DNA of 64,000 bases from Diploscapter coronatus (lineage: Eukaryota; Nematoda; Chromadorea; Rhabditida; Rhabditidae): positions 61,837,201 through 61,901,200 of the forward strand of contig OZ038422.1 in the NCBI GenBank assembly GCA_964036155.1. The letters run 5' to 3'. The position numbers and the translations under genes were made by a program. This document shows, piece by piece, positions 1-11,709 of this stretch. The notes beneath the pieces were generated by a model. The model did no database searches. It saw only the letters and a program-made list of their open reading frames with translations, and was not told where the DNA came from. The stretch's first letter is position 1. The number at the start of each line of letters is the position of its first letter.

Positions 1-23
1 TTTAATTTTCCCCCCATTTCCAG

Positions 24-2172
24 AGCCAATTCGCTCAAGAACTGGCCGACTCTCTGGGTATGCTCTACATGCCTGATTTCCGAATGGAGAGCGTCCTGAT
101 CGACCGATATGGGAATGATATGAGGGACTATTACCATTTGGTAAGGTTTTATATCATGTATTATCATCTTTGGTAAAAGTACCATCTTTAGTTCCCCAAA
201 GTGTTCCGCGTGCCGGATCTGGGCATGTTCTTCAAGAACCCCTTGGATTCGACTTCGGCTGTAATGCAGGTAGATTTTTACAAAGGTGTACTTTCAGTTA
301 AAGACGTTCTTTTTTTAAGAATATGTTATTTAAATAAAGAATTAACTTTTTTAATTCTAGGACCGCATTCAAGAGTGTCGCTGGGAGCAGTACATGAACG
401 CTCTCGCACACATCCTCAACACCGGTCAGGGCGTAGTTTTGGACCGAAGTTTCTACGGCGACCACGTCTTCGCAAACGCGATGCGCGCTAAGAATTATAT
501 CGGGGAAGAATGTAAGTTTTGAATTCTCTTAAAATATTTTCTAAAAATGAAATTTGGAACAATTCCAGACTTCAACCACTACTACTACATGCGCAAGCGC
601 GGAGACAAGACGATCCCCCTGATGCCGCACTTGTTCATCTACCTGAAGGCGCCTGTCGAAGTTTCCCTGAGAAACATCCAGAAAAGGGGTAATCCGGACG
701 AAATCAAGACCGTCGATGAGACCTATCTGAAGATCGTCGAAGCCTCCTACACGGATGCTCTCAAGGAGTTCAGGTTAGGAATTTTAAAAATGAATGTTTT
801 CTGAAAACATGTGCACTTTTACCGAAAAGATAGCTGACTATGCATTCTTCTAAATGCAAAGATGTCGAACATGATTTTTGACGATATCTTTCGAAAAGAG
901 TGCTCAAAATGTTTACTCTAAAACTAAAAGATCGAGGTTTCTAGAAGATACTCGCACGTGCTCGCCTACGATTGGTCGACTCCCGGAAACACGGACTCCG
1001 TGGTGGCAGACATCGAGAAGATCGAAATGGACTTCTACCACGAAAAAGTGCACGGAGAGGTCACCAGGTACCATATTTTTTAATAAGTTTGCTTTTCGAT
1101 TGATGAAATGTGTCAAGATCTATTACATTTGAACCAAGAGTTAAAGTTACTTTTGGGTTTCTAATAGCTATGAATTTAATCATTACAGGGGATGGCACGA
1201 AATGGCGAAAAACGACAAATGGTGGATTATGAGGAACAAGTCAGATTTTTTATTTTAACTTATACATTTTTACATAATGATACGTTTCTCAACAATCAAA
1301 TTTTGGCTACATTTTTCTAAAGATCGAAGGAGACGTATTCAAGTTTTCAAATTTTTAGAGCCACGAACAAGATATTCGCGCGCATCGAGACGTTCCCGAA
1401 CGTGCTGGCTCATGAAGTTTCCGAGCTCTACTACACCCCCATCGAGGCTCAGGAAATGATCGACGCCATGCAGAAGCATGTAAGGGTTTTCAAAGGCAAT
1501 TAGTCAAAGTAGTAGTACGTCAAAAGTAAACAAAACTTGTGCTCTAAAAATCCACAAGTTATTTCATTCACTTGACGTACCACTTGTATTATTGTCTTTT
1601 TGAAAGGTTAATTTTCTTACTTTAAAAAACTTAAGTGGGGCTGTTTTATGATTTTTTAAAAATATACTTCGAAATTAATATAAATGGTGTCTTTTACAAA
1701 ACGAAAAATCAAGTTATATCAATTTTATTGTAAAAAATTCAAAATTAGTTACTTTTAGTAAATATACCTTGAGAATTTGATAAAATGCGAATTTACGAAT
1801 TGCAGGTCCTGAAATCGCGATACGCGCACGGCTACATCAAGGAGCGAGGTGACGATTTGATGAAGCCGCTGATGAATTTCCGATTCGGACACTCCATGCC
1901 GGAGATCTGGTTAGTTGAGTGGACAAGATAGCGAAATAATTTTGCCAAAAGGCGAATTTTTGACAAATTCGAGCCTTCAACCAAAATTTTGTTATTACCC
2001 TGTTAAGTCATTTTTACAGAAATTAAAACATTAATTCAAAATGCTAAAAGGTTAAGTATTAAATTCTCCTGCAAACATTTTGAATTTTAGGTACGAATAC
2101 TACTGGAAAGAGGCCTGGTACCACGACTTCTTTTCCCTTTCCTCTGCGATCAACGCTCAATACAACCATTGA
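24..2172 (+). CDS. nuo-4: NDUFA10-like complex I subunit, 5' end missing
   Basis: Accessory subunit of mitochondrial complex I (42-kDa subunit, deoxynucleoside-kinase fold). Exons read here: 24-140, 192-269, 361-511, 569-773, 945-1067, 1189-1239, 1359-1479, 1806-1909, 2091-2172; all phases join without a stop. The visible protein runs from SQFAQELADSLGMLYMPDF to the end SSAINAQYNH. It has the family's VLDRSFYGDHVFA block, the RKRGDKTIPLMPHLFIYLKA block and a Tyr/Trp-rich C-terminus. The N-terminus with the P-loop region lies upstream of the window. The donor at 1240 (gtcaga) is weak. The acceptor at 944 could shift by 3 nt (one Arg more or less). AATAAA follows at 2261. The assignment rests on recalled family motifs; the symbol follows the C. 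elegans orthologue. Confidence 0.9.
1497..1594. repeat. 98-bp palindromic MITE-like element, family 1
   Basis: An inverted repeat inside the nuo-4 intron 1480-1805. The left arm starts CAATTAGTCAAAG and carries AGTAGTACGTCAAAAG. The right arm ends in the imperfect complement (CTTGACGTACCACTTG..ATTG). A second member of the same length, with the same ends and core, lies at 56241-56339. No coding capacity. Confidence 0.6.
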
Positions 2173-2260
2173 TCCGATTTCTTCGAAATATCGATTTTCT
2201 CTCGTAGTGTTGTAAAATAGATATTTAGATTTCGATAATGTAATTCGTTTTCGGATTAAA

Positions 2261-2266
2261 AATAAA
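2261..2266 (+). terminator. Poly(A) signal AATAAA of nuo-4
   Basis: Canonical AATAAA 89 nt after the nuo-4 stop codon. The 300 bp that follow, up to the convergent NDUFC2-like gene, show nothing else. Confidence 0.7.
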
Positions 2267-2579
2267 GTCTTTTATAATTTTATTCTCTAGTTATCTAACG
2301 ATAAAAGCTACGAAAACAACGCGTGTTGATGAAAAATCTCTGAGCAAAAAGACGACTTTCACTTATTTTTACAAATGAAACCTAGGACATTATCGCTCGT
2401 TTTGGAAAGGGCTTCTTGGAAAATATTCAGCTTATTTACCAATTATTTGAAAGTACACCTATATTTCAGGTGAGTTGAAAAAAAGGGTGAGATTTCCAAA
2501 AAGCCATAAAAACTCAAAAAGAATGATAATTTCGCCGAATCCTTGAATTTTCGAAATTTGTTTCTTAAATTTCAGCTTT

Positions 2580-3490
2580 TTACTCGTCGAATTTTGGGTA
2601 GTAGCCGCGTCTGGGATACCACGGCTCCAGGATCTGCGAGTAGGGGCGGCCCGCTCCTAGAAAATATCTTTTAAAAAATACAAATTTCCAAAAATTAACC
2701 CTAATTTTTAGTCTTTTTCAATAATGCATGTTATTTGTTCTAATTTTTAAATTCTGAAGAAAACTGACGGTCTTTGAACTGGTCGTAGTACTCAGGGTGA
2801 AGATTCATGTAGTGGTCGACGTAGGCCGCTTCGAGTTTTCGGTAATGTGCCTGTGATTAAAATTGTAAGTTTTAAAACTCAAGCCTAAAATTGAAATTAA
2901 ATTTAGCCCTAGTTCTCAAAATTTTAGCGATTTCAAATGTTTTAAAAACTCAGAGTTAAGCTTAACCTAGAAATTAAAAATTTTAAATATAGCACCTGGA
3001 ATTTGCCCCAGAAGAAGCCGACACCGCCCAGGGACACCATTGCCACGGCGAACTGGGGGACGAGGGCTGAAAACGTTTAAGATATAGCTTTCTTTTTAAG
3101 AAAATTGTATTTCTTTCGGCAACTTATTATTTTCTTTTGGAAAATTCGATTTTTTTTTCAAAAATTCAGACTCACAAACGGTGAACGGACGCTTCATGAA
3201 TCGGTTGTAGTTGTAGATGAGAAGCAGGCCCATGCCTAGGCCTGCCGAAGAAAGCTAAAAAAACATTTTAATGTATTTTTTTTATTTGAACATTTTTTTT
3301 ATAATTTTCGACTTATTTACAAAATGCCTACTCTATAATGAGGTGCCCAAGTGTAGGGATTGAACCAAGTGAAAGGCAGGATGGGGTCTCTCAGGTAGCT
3401 CTCCCTAAATTAATCTTTTAATTTGGGATAAAATATTTTCTGATACCTGCGCGCGTACTCCTCGTCCGAGATTCGCGACACCTCAGACAT
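2580..3490 (-). CDS. NDUFC2-like complex I subunit
   Basis: Small membrane subunit of respiratory complex I (B14.5b family). Exons, 5' to 3': 3447-3490, 3332-3404, 3176-3254, 2996-3066, 2769-2850, 2580-2656; 141 residues, every phase consistent. It has a hydrophobic segment (SSAGLGMGLLLIYNYN, about residues 40-56), a second (ALVPQFAVAMVSLGGVGFFW) and the family-like MNLHPEYYDQFKDR followed by a Tyr/Arg/Pro-rich tail ending PRRGYYPKFDE. Human NDUFC2 has two membrane helices and a similar K/NLHPE block. The ATG lies 1 nt after an acceptor (cttgtag|C), so the mRNA 5' end is probably a spliced leader. It is probably downstream in an operon with the NDUFA11-like gene. Assignment is from motif resemblance only. 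Confidence 0.75.
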
Positions 3491-3608
3491 GCTACAAGAT
3501 TTAAAATTATAATTTATTTAAACCCTAAAAAAAAATAACCCAAAATGGGCCGGCTCTAAGACCGATATGATACAAATCTCATTAAAAATTCGATTTAAAA
3601 ACTTTATT
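3491..3608 (-). promoter_or_regulatory. Likely intercistronic region with SL acceptor
   Basis: On the minus strand an AATAAA (3608-3603) lies about 180 nt after the NDUFA11-like stop. A T-rich tract follows, and then a splice acceptor at 3492-3491 directly before the NDUFC2-like ATG. A poly(A) signal roughly 100 nt ahead of a trans-splice site is the usual nematode operon layout. Which leader (SL1 or SL2) is used cannot be seen. Confidence 0.55.
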
Positions 3609-3786
3609 CAGACTTTATCGCTCGCGAAAAATCATCTATTGTTTTTACCAATTACATAGTCTACGCTCTACAAAAATACATTACACAGATTTTACCAGTT
3701 ACCAAAAATCTGATAACGCTACCATTTGGTATTTTTGCGAAGATGGTTGCAATCAGTTCTTGTTCGAACTCTGGATGTCTATCTTT

Positions 3787-6534
3787 CTACGGTCTCCATA
3801 TGGGCTTGGTATCGATTTTAGACTCCTTGGTGATCGTCGCCGGATTTGTCCAGTCCAGGAAGTGGTCTTTGTCGATGGGCTCCATGTTCGAGCGAGTGTA
3901 CGTTGGGACGGTTACCTCGAATTCAATTATTAAAAAATAGACTTTCTTAAAATCGAGTGGTGAAAATATTTTTAGAAGATAAAAATCAAACGATTAAAAT
4001 TGTCAAATATAACAAAGCCAACCTGAAGTCCGTTGACAGAAGCCCTTTGCGCGTGCCAAATCATGCCGAGGATAGTGATGTTGATGAACACCAGCGTCGC
4101 CGCGGCCGTGTTGCCTGGAAATTAACATAAATCGGGAGTTACGATAATTTATCATACCGCCCGACAGAGTGTAAGTGGCAAGGGCAGCTCCTCCAGACGC
4201 GAAAACGTGGTTGTAAACGTCATCCTAAATTTTTCCCTTTCAACGTTTCAACCATTTCAAAATCTCGGAGTTTTGCTTCTCCGAATGATTTTAACCGAAA
4301 TTTAAAGTAAAATTGCAATAAAAGGGCAGCAATTTATGAACTTTGAATACACATTCTCGAATAACTTACAACATTACGCAGGGTCGCAGCCGACGACAGG
4401 CATAAGCCCCACATTCCCGCCGCCAGAATTGGTCGGTACGAGAATTTCGCGTACCTAAACATAGAGCATTTGAAAATACCCGCAAGATTTGGAATCGACA
4501 AGAACCATTTACTTCGAAAAAGATGTAAAATTAATTTTATTTTACAGTAAGACTAAATTTTGGAATCATACAAAATCTCTTACGCTGAAAGGAATCCCAA
4601 AGTGGTCTTTTTCTTGTACCACTCCTTCTGGTAGTTGTTGATGTAGAACAGCGTCATGGGGATGGCTGGAAGAGTACTTTTAGGAAAAACATCTGTGGAA
4701 ATCTTATAGAAATTCATATTTATTTTCTTTTCGAAGGATGAAGAATAGCCCACTCGCATATCCCATATACTTGGCCGCGACGAACGCCTTGACGTGCTGG
4801 TCCTGGTTTAGAGGGCTGTCGAAGAAGTGCGGGCCCCACTAAAATATAGATATTTCAAACACGGAATTGATTTTAGCCCAGACAAAATATCAATAAATTA
4901 TGGCATTTTAACAAGAGTCAAATTATTTGTGAATCAGGTACCTGCCAGAACTTGTAGTCGCCCCAGAACTTCGGGTCCAGAACGTGAAACACACCGCGGT
5001 TGTACTGGGCTTGTGAGTGACCTCCCGGGGTGACTGAAAATATTATCTCACTTTAGTTATTTTTATCATGCAGCAGAAAACTTGAAATTATTTCATTTTT
5101 GAAAGTTTATGAAAAATAAAGATGTCTTTAATTTCTGCTGTGTATTTTAGTAAATTAAAAATTTTGGGGGTAGAATCAGACTTGTGAGTTTTCGAACCGC
5201 GGTTAACCACGATTCTAAAACTTATAAATCTGAGTAGAATTCAGGAATGTATGTAAAAAACACATGAAAAATTTCTTTCTCACCTCACGTACTTCTTTTC
5301 TCCCCCTTTCTTACTTTCTACACGAAAACAAAAACGTAAAAAAGGGAGTGAGATAGAAAAAGATCTTTTTTTTACATATACCCCTGGCAGAATTTTTGTT
5401 TAAATTGAAAATAGGGCGTACAATTCTCGATGGTCTCGTAATTGAAGGAGGAGTAAATGCCGGGGTGTTCCTTGGAGATTTTCCAGTGCTTCATGAGCTC
5501 CTGGAATTGAGGCGAGGTGCGGTTTTTCTAAAAAAAAATATATATATATTTTTAAGGTATCTTTTAAAGTGTTTAAATTCCGACCTCCTTGTTGTACTCC
5601 TTCAATTCCATGGGGGTGTCACCCTTCTTAGACGGATCGCGATTGTAGCTGATGTCGAAACCATGGAACTTTCCTTTGCTGTCCTGAAAAATTCAAACAA
5701 ACTTAAAAATTTTTCATAATAATTATATAGATATAGAAATTCTGGACCTTCTATTAATAAAATAATTTACTGTTAAAGGATTCTTAAAAAAAAATACTAT
5801 ATTGTTTAGCAAAAGTATAAAACCTCTAAAATTTGTGACTTTGACAAATAATAATAAAGAAAAAACCCACCACATACTCAAACCAATTTGGGTTTCGCTC
5901 GCGAACGACCACCTGCAAACTTGAGAAGTTTCAAACCGCATATATTAAGCGGAGGTGTTAGAAAACTGACGAAATAGCGTGAAAACGCGCGGTGGCAGGC
6001 AACGAAAAACTCGAAATACTCTAGCTTTTTTCCAAATTGTCTGCCGCCACGCGTTTCCATGCTATTTCACTACATTTCTAACATGTCTTTTTTAACATGT
6101 GCGATTCGAAATTCATCAATCCGAGTCACCTGTTTGTGGCTCAAGCCAAGTCGCGCGGCCGCGTCGACGTCGCCCAGCGCCGTCCACCAGTCCTTCCGGC
6201 CATTGCTAAAGGTTTTATTGTAAAGATGCTATTTTAAAATTTTCCGTGAGTTTAGCCCCGAAATTATTCTTCTTGATAAATTGGACTATTTTATTTTTAA
6301 TCAAAGTTAATATTTTAAATAATGACCTTTCCTGAACATTTCTGTTGAGGTAACCCCCCAAGTTTTTTCTTCGGTAAACTTGATTAATTTATCCTGTTAT
6401 TTATTATCTTTTTTTTTTTTTAAATTAGAAGCCTACTATTCCCATCGGTCCTTGCACCAGAACGAGCCGTACCAGGGCGGCACGGAGGTGTGAATGATCG
6501 GGCGAAGTGGCTCTTCCTCGCCGTGGGGGGCCAT
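3787..6534 (-). CDS. NDUFA11-like complex I subunit with long N-terminus
   Basis: Tim17-like accessory subunit of complex I (B14.7 family), by inference. Exons: 6437-6534, 6130-6205, 5874-5912, 5585-5683, 5422-5527, 4942-5033, 4754-4838, 4584-4665, 4370-4454, 4158-4224, 4023-4114, 3787-3915; 349 residues, all phases join. Residues about 195-305 hold several hydrophobic stretches around AAGMWGLCLSSAATLRNVDD and VFASGGAALATYTLSGG, which resemble the R..DD.NYF.GG.AGG core of NDUFA11. The first ~195 residues (MAPHGEEEPLRP..., many Trp/Tyr/His) have no counterpart in the 141-residue human protein as I recall it. The start codon follows an acceptor by 14 nt. The donor at 4369 (gtaagt) was chosen because it alone keeps the frame. 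Confidence 0.65.
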
Positions 6535-6550
6535 TACATCGGTTGGATCT
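6535..6550 (-). promoter_or_regulatory. Short spliced leader exon with ATG-TAA before start
   Basis: The acceptor at 6550-6549 (ccccc-ag) leaves a 14-nt leader before the NDUFA11-like ATG at 6534. The leader contains ATGTAATGG: a start codon followed at once by a stop overlaps the true start. Confidence 0.5.
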
Positions 6551-7533
6551 GGGGGAAAAATCGATATTTAGAAAGAAAGGGCTCATACAGCTCAAACACG
6601 GATAATTCAGAAAAAGCGATTTTTCAGCAGAAATATTGATGAAAAAGTGCGAATTCCTAAATGGGGATAATTTTATATGACGAGACCTAAGAGATAGGGG
6701 AGGGAAGGGAAGTAGGACGAAATAGTAAATAGCAGCTGCCCCAAATAGGTAACCGGTTAACAGGGCGAAATTTAAGAAAAGGGAAAAAAAATCAAAAATT
6801 CAAGAAGATATCGAGGAGATAAGAAAAAGCTAGGCAATTCGTCCTGGCTTTAGACCAAATCAATCAATATCTTGTAAACCCAGGACGTGATAACGCATAC
6901 TTTTGAAATAGCATAAACCTGCGGGAGGGCAAAAGATATTACAAAGTGCAAACTACTTCTCACAATATCATGCTCGTTATCAATCGGAAACAACGTTATT
7001 AGCTTGTGCAGCCCATTTGTATAATATTATAATGGCACTAATATGAAGAATAGGCGACAACAATGGCAACTTGAAAACCGCATGACTTCATGACATGCAA
7101 AATAGTGTGGGAAAAGAAAGCCACCACCATATTTCGCATGTCATGAGGTCATGCGTGTCATGCGATTTCCAGATAGTCATATGCTATCAATTATTTATTG
7201 TTTTTTTCTTGAATTTATTCGATTGCATTTAAAACAAAAATAAATTTTCTGGTAATGACGTTGTCGCAAATAATGGAAAGTAAATGACAGGATTAGGGCT
7301 GTCTGAAGTTCGAAAAAGATCGAACTTTAACTGAACTTCCAGACAGTTTGAAGTTCAGTTCGTACAACCCTGATTAAAAAGAATATTTATCTCAGTTACA
7401 ATTATCCCCTATCACTTTTAAGTATCTTCGAGAGTTGTCTGAATCATGTGCATTGAAATTAAAATATTATTTCATATTTTATTGAATAAAATCTCTATAT
7501 GAAATCTGAGATTATTATAAATCAATCTTTATT
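6551..7533. other. Intergenic, promoter side of NDUFA11-like gene
   Basis: No exon found. The stretch holds the hairpin at 7078-7155 and a short inverted repeat at about 7290-7370. That repeat (GGGCTGT..AAGTTCGAAAAA..ACAACCCT) recurs at 19435-19514 beside kelch gene F. Confidence 0.5.
7078..7155. repeat. Hairpin-forming inverted repeat
   Basis: The left arm 7078-7110 (CGCATGACTTCATGACATGC then AAAATAGTGTGG) is matched by the complement at about 7121-7155 (GCATGTCATGAGGTCATGCG). Arms of about 30 bp surround a short loop; no coding. Confidence 0.65.
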
Positions 7534-9065
7534 TTATGCTATGTTTCCGACTTTACGCCATCTATTCATGTGTGGATCATATTCTTCAATAGCGTCACAG
7601 AAGTTTATCGGCCAGTATAAACCATCACTTCTTTTCTCAGTATTTTGGAATCTAAGTTAACAAATACTTCTATAAAGATATGCAAAATCTCAGCTCACCC
7701 TCCAATTGCATACAACTTCCCATTAGCGGTAATGAGCGAATGTTGCTCTCTTGCATAATTCATATCAGTGATTCGAGAAATTCGACTGAAAACTGGAGCT
7801 GAGGGGTCGAAACGCAGACAGGAGTTTAATATATTATCAGCACCACTAAATATATAATGATACATTATCTATCATACAAAATTAGCGACTCTTTTCCTCC
7901 AGTTATGTAAATTTTTCCATTTAACGATGCAATTCCGAAGTAATCTAGTTTTTCTGAAATCTTTCCAACTTCAATCCATTCTCGTTCATCGTGTAATAAT
8001 CGATATATCTTTCTACTATTTCCTACATCAATAACTGAATATCCATAATTACAATAACGAATATGCTATAATGTGACCGTATAAAATTCCATCGCATATT
8101 ATTGCTTGAGCAAGATGAGTTGGAAGAGGAAAAGCAGGTCCTGTTTGCCATTGTCCATCTATTAAAACCTGAATAAATCATTTCATAGACTTTCATTCGA
8201 TTTTCTTACATCAACTCGATTCCTATATTCCCTTATTTCAGGATCCCATCCACCCAAATAATACAGTTTGTCTTTGAAATAAGCGACAGATGCCCATTTA
8301 CGCCATTCAGGAGGATCTGGACCTGTAAAATTTTCTGAATTGATCATTCATGGATTTGTTGACCAAACCTCTTGAAATTTGTCGAGTATTTAAGTCAAAT
8401 ATTTCAAATGACTTTTCAGATCGGTCAATTCCAAAAATCTGAAGCCTAAAAATTATTCAAAATAATTAACATAAGAATTTACTTTATTCTGTGTGGTTGC
8501 TACGTGATATGGGTTATAAGAACCGTGGAATTTTGCAATCTCTTCTATTGAAAAGTTATGAGAATTGAGCAGACATATTCTTCCTTCATATCCACGATTA
8601 TTTGAATATAAATCTAAATTATAATAAATTATTGAATCTTTTATTCCGTTAAATTTATTATTTCTTACAGTAAAATAAATTTTTATGTGAATTGCCTCCA
8701 TCAATCTGCAAATTATTGCTATTTCGGGCTAATTCATTCACTGTATTAGTAATCAATGGGATTTCAATTCCTTTCTGGAATTATCACTTCCATTTTAGTA
8801 ATGAATTATTTATTTTCAAAATGCAAAATAAACGACATTTTGGATAGCCTTCATCAAATCCCCCAACGATTTATGATGGATTGAAGCCTTGCGGTATTTT
8901 TAGACAGGAATTATGCATGAAAAGATCCTGTTGCATCAATTTTGTGTTTTTCCGTCTTAAAATGGCATCATTTTGAAAAAAAAAATTACAGGAAATTTTA
9001 TTTGAATTTCAACTTACAGTTTTAGAAAGAGAATTTGTAGAAGTTGACATAGGTTCATCACTCAT
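7534..9065 (-). CDS. Kelch-repeat protein A (short polar N-terminus)
   Basis: Predicted beta-propeller adaptor. The first exon 9018-9065 encodes MSDEPMSTSTNSLSKT. It joins in phase 0 to 8669-8705 and then to the shared cassette: an ...EGRICLLNSH... exon, IFGIDRSEKSFEIFDLNTR, DPPEWRKWASVAYFKDKLYY LGG, VLIDGQWQTGPAFPLP, VIDVGNSRKIYRL, IYITGG and LYAIGG. It ends IEEYDPHMNRWRKVGNIA. The GG followed about a dozen residues later by W/Y is the kelch blade signature; about four to five blades are visible. The donor used by its paralogues at the IYITGG exon is GC here, but a GT 3 nt upstream keeps the frame. Partner and substrate are unknown. It is most similar to gene F in the cassette and to gene E in the 5' exon. 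Confidence 0.7.
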
Positions 9066-9564
9066 TTCGGCTGAATGTGGCTGATTTCGAATTCAATCAA
9101 TGCTTATCAACGCCTTTCTCGTGTGTTATAAAGCGAGCTAACTTATCAGTAAGGCAAATATTGAGAAGATCATACAAATGTAGGACCGTGGTTTAGCAAG
9201 CTTTTACATTGAAAGAGAATTGATAAGAGAAGTGATGTCGAATATTTTGTGAGAAAGAATCTTATCATAATATTAATGATTTTAACAAATGATTAGGAAT
9301 TAGAAATAAACAAATGAAGGGATTTTGAATTGGTTGAACAATAATCTGCTCAATTTCGAATGCCATTCAAATGAAACAAAATCAGGAGGAAGAGAGTAAA
9401 AAGTTTTCATTTTAAAAATATTAATTTCAGTTGCAATTATCTCTCACCACTTCTGGATGTCTTCGAGATTTATCTGTATCATGTTTTATCGAAATTAAAT
9501 TATTATTTCAGTTTATTGAATAAAATTTATATGAAATCTGAGATTATTATAATCAAGTTTCATT

Positions 9565-10810
9565 TTATGTTAAGTTTCCAACTCTTCGCCATTCATTTGT
9601 TTGTGGATCGTATTTCTCGATTGAATTGCAAAAATTTTCATATAAGTCTTGATATCTAAATTAACAAATATTTCGTATAAAGATATGCAAAATCTCAGCT
9701 CACCCTCCGATTGCATACAATTTCCCATTAGCGACAATGAGCGAATGCTGACATCTTGCATAATTCATATCAGCGATTTTAGAAATTTGACTGCCAACTG
9801 GAGCTGAGGGGTCGAAACGCAGACAGGATTTGAATATTTGACCACTAAATATATAACGATAATTATTTATCATACAAAATTAACGACTTTGCTCCTCCAG
9901 TTATGTAAATTTTTCCATTCAGAGATGCAATTCCGAAATAACGTCGTATTTCTGGAATCTTTCCAATTTCAACCCATTCCCGTTCATCGTCTGATAATCG
10001 ATATATCTTTCTATTTCTCCATCCATCAATAACTGAATATCCATAATTACAATAATGAATATGCTATATTGTAACCGTATAAATGTTCATCGCATGTTAT
10101 TGTTTGAGCCCAACTAATTGGAAGAGGAAAAGCAGGTCCTGTTTGCCATATTCCATCTATTAAAACCTGAATTAATTATTTCATGGACTTTCATTCGATC
10201 TTCTTACATCAACTCGATTCGTATCTTTCCTTGTTTCAGGATTCTGTCCACCCAAATAATACAGTTTGTCTTTGAAATAAGCCACAGATGCACCAATACG
10301 CCATTCAGGAGGATCCAGACCTGTAAAATTCTCTGAGTTGATCATTCGTGAATTTGTTGAGCAGACCTCTAGTGATTTTTCGAGTATTCAAGTCATACAT
10401 CTCAAATGATTTTTCAATTGAACTAATTCCAAAAATCTAAAATTTACAAAATTGTCAATGGCAAATAAACTAATCTACTTTATCTTTTGTAGTTGCTATT
10501 TCATGTGAATATAAATTATTAGTAAATTTTCCAATCTGCTCAACAGAATTAGTATGTGAATCAAACAGACAAAGTCTTCCTTCTTTAACATTGTCGTTTT
10601 TATAAAGCACTAAATACTAAAATTAATTTTCACTTATACAAGAAATATTTTCCTACGATAGAATAAAATTCTCCTCTCGAGCGCTGTCGGCAGATATTTC
10701 TTGATTATTTGCATGATTCGTTTGTTAGTCCAGGCCAATTGTCCCAGATCTTCGGATTCGGGATATTCGCAGATCAGTAATATAGTTTCAATTGGTAGAT
10801 TGGCTAGCAT
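9565..10810 (-). CDS. F-box/kelch protein B
   Basis: Probable substrate adaptor of an SCF-type ubiquitin ligase: an N-terminal F-box-like segment recruits Skp1 and the kelch propeller binds the target (family knowledge; not shown here). Exons: 10657-10810, 10479-10609, 10367-10436, 10208-10320, 10076-10166, 9885-10032, 9704-9844, 9565-9655; 312 residues, frame intact. Residues 1-45 (MLANLPIETILLICEYPESE, then LGQLAWTNKRIMQIIKKYLP) fit an F-box. Kelch motifs include LYYLGG, IYITGG and LYAIGG, with W residues after each. The acceptor at 10611-10610 was chosen for phase. An acceptor at about 10829 upstream of the ATG means a further 5' exon is possible. Near-identical in layout to gene D. Confidence 0.75.
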
Positions 10811-11151
10811 CTTTGTTAAGAGATCTAAACAATCATCATGGTATTATTTAAAAATGGAAATAGTAAAAGAGTAATGATTGAATGAGAAAGTCTGCAATTA
10901 ACGAGTTCGAAATTGGTCATTGAGAAAAGTGGAATGAAACTACTAAATTGATGCTCCGCAATCATTATCAGACTAGAAATCGATTCCTAAGCCACGCTGC
11001 TCTGTTTTGTCCCCTCTCCCCCTTCGTCTTGTCTATTTCTGTAATGCACAAGCGCGAAAGGGAGAAAAATAAAGAGCAATGAACAGGAAAGGAAAACGGA
11101 AGAGGAGAGGAGTTTATTGTCGATCAGGAAAACGCAACTAAAACACTAAAA

Positions 11152-11404
11152 ATGAACTACACCCAATTATCTCAATCAAATATAAGTAATTTCCAAAATT
11201 TTAAGACCGAGCATGCACAGGAACTTGCCAGGAGAAGCGCTCGGGAAGGCCGGAATGTCAGAGGCGCGATTTTTCCCTCGAAATCATTCGATTTCTGCTA
11301 AAATTTTTATTTTACGCGATTCCAGGTCATTTCAGATGCCAATAGTTGAAGGAACTCAGTGGGCATCGATTGAATATGAAGTTAGCCTGGAGCGCCGCTT
11401 CTGA
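11152..11404 (+). CDS. Candidate small two-exon gene, copy 1
   Basis: Candidate only. Exon 11152-11256 (MNYTQLSQSNISNF, then TEHAQELARRSAREGRN) and exon 11336-11404 (MPIVEGTQWASIEYEVSLER, then RF and stop) give 57 residues across a 79-nt intron with GT...TTTCAG ends. The same two exons, splice sites, frame and stop are kept in the duplicate at 16991-17243. It lies in the promoter side of the divergent F-box gene B, so it could instead be conserved regulatory DNA. Confidence 0.3.
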
Positions 11405-11709
11405 ACCACAGCGGGGGGTGTGAGAACGTACAAGTCCCTATTAGCCATTCTATGAAAATCAGTAGAATGACTTGGCACAACCCTCAAAATTATTTTCCTA
11501 AAAATGGGTTAAGATTATTGTGAAATAAATATTGAATTTGGTTACAGAATTTAAAAAAATAAAATATTTCAGTTGCAATTTTTCAGCGTCTTTATTGAAT
11601 GTCTTTTCTGTTTTAGCATATTTATTGGAATTTTTAATGGTAGTCGAATAAAGATAAAAGTCATAAAATATAATTGCCAAATAAAAGGGCTACATGATAT
11701 TAAACTGGA

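Noticed and set aside
8705..8780. In-frame KGIEIPLI.. extension upstream of the kelch cassette
   Set aside because: The matching stretch has a stop in gene E and a frame shift in gene F, so the acceptor just before the IDGG/IGGD/TGGN residues was preferred.
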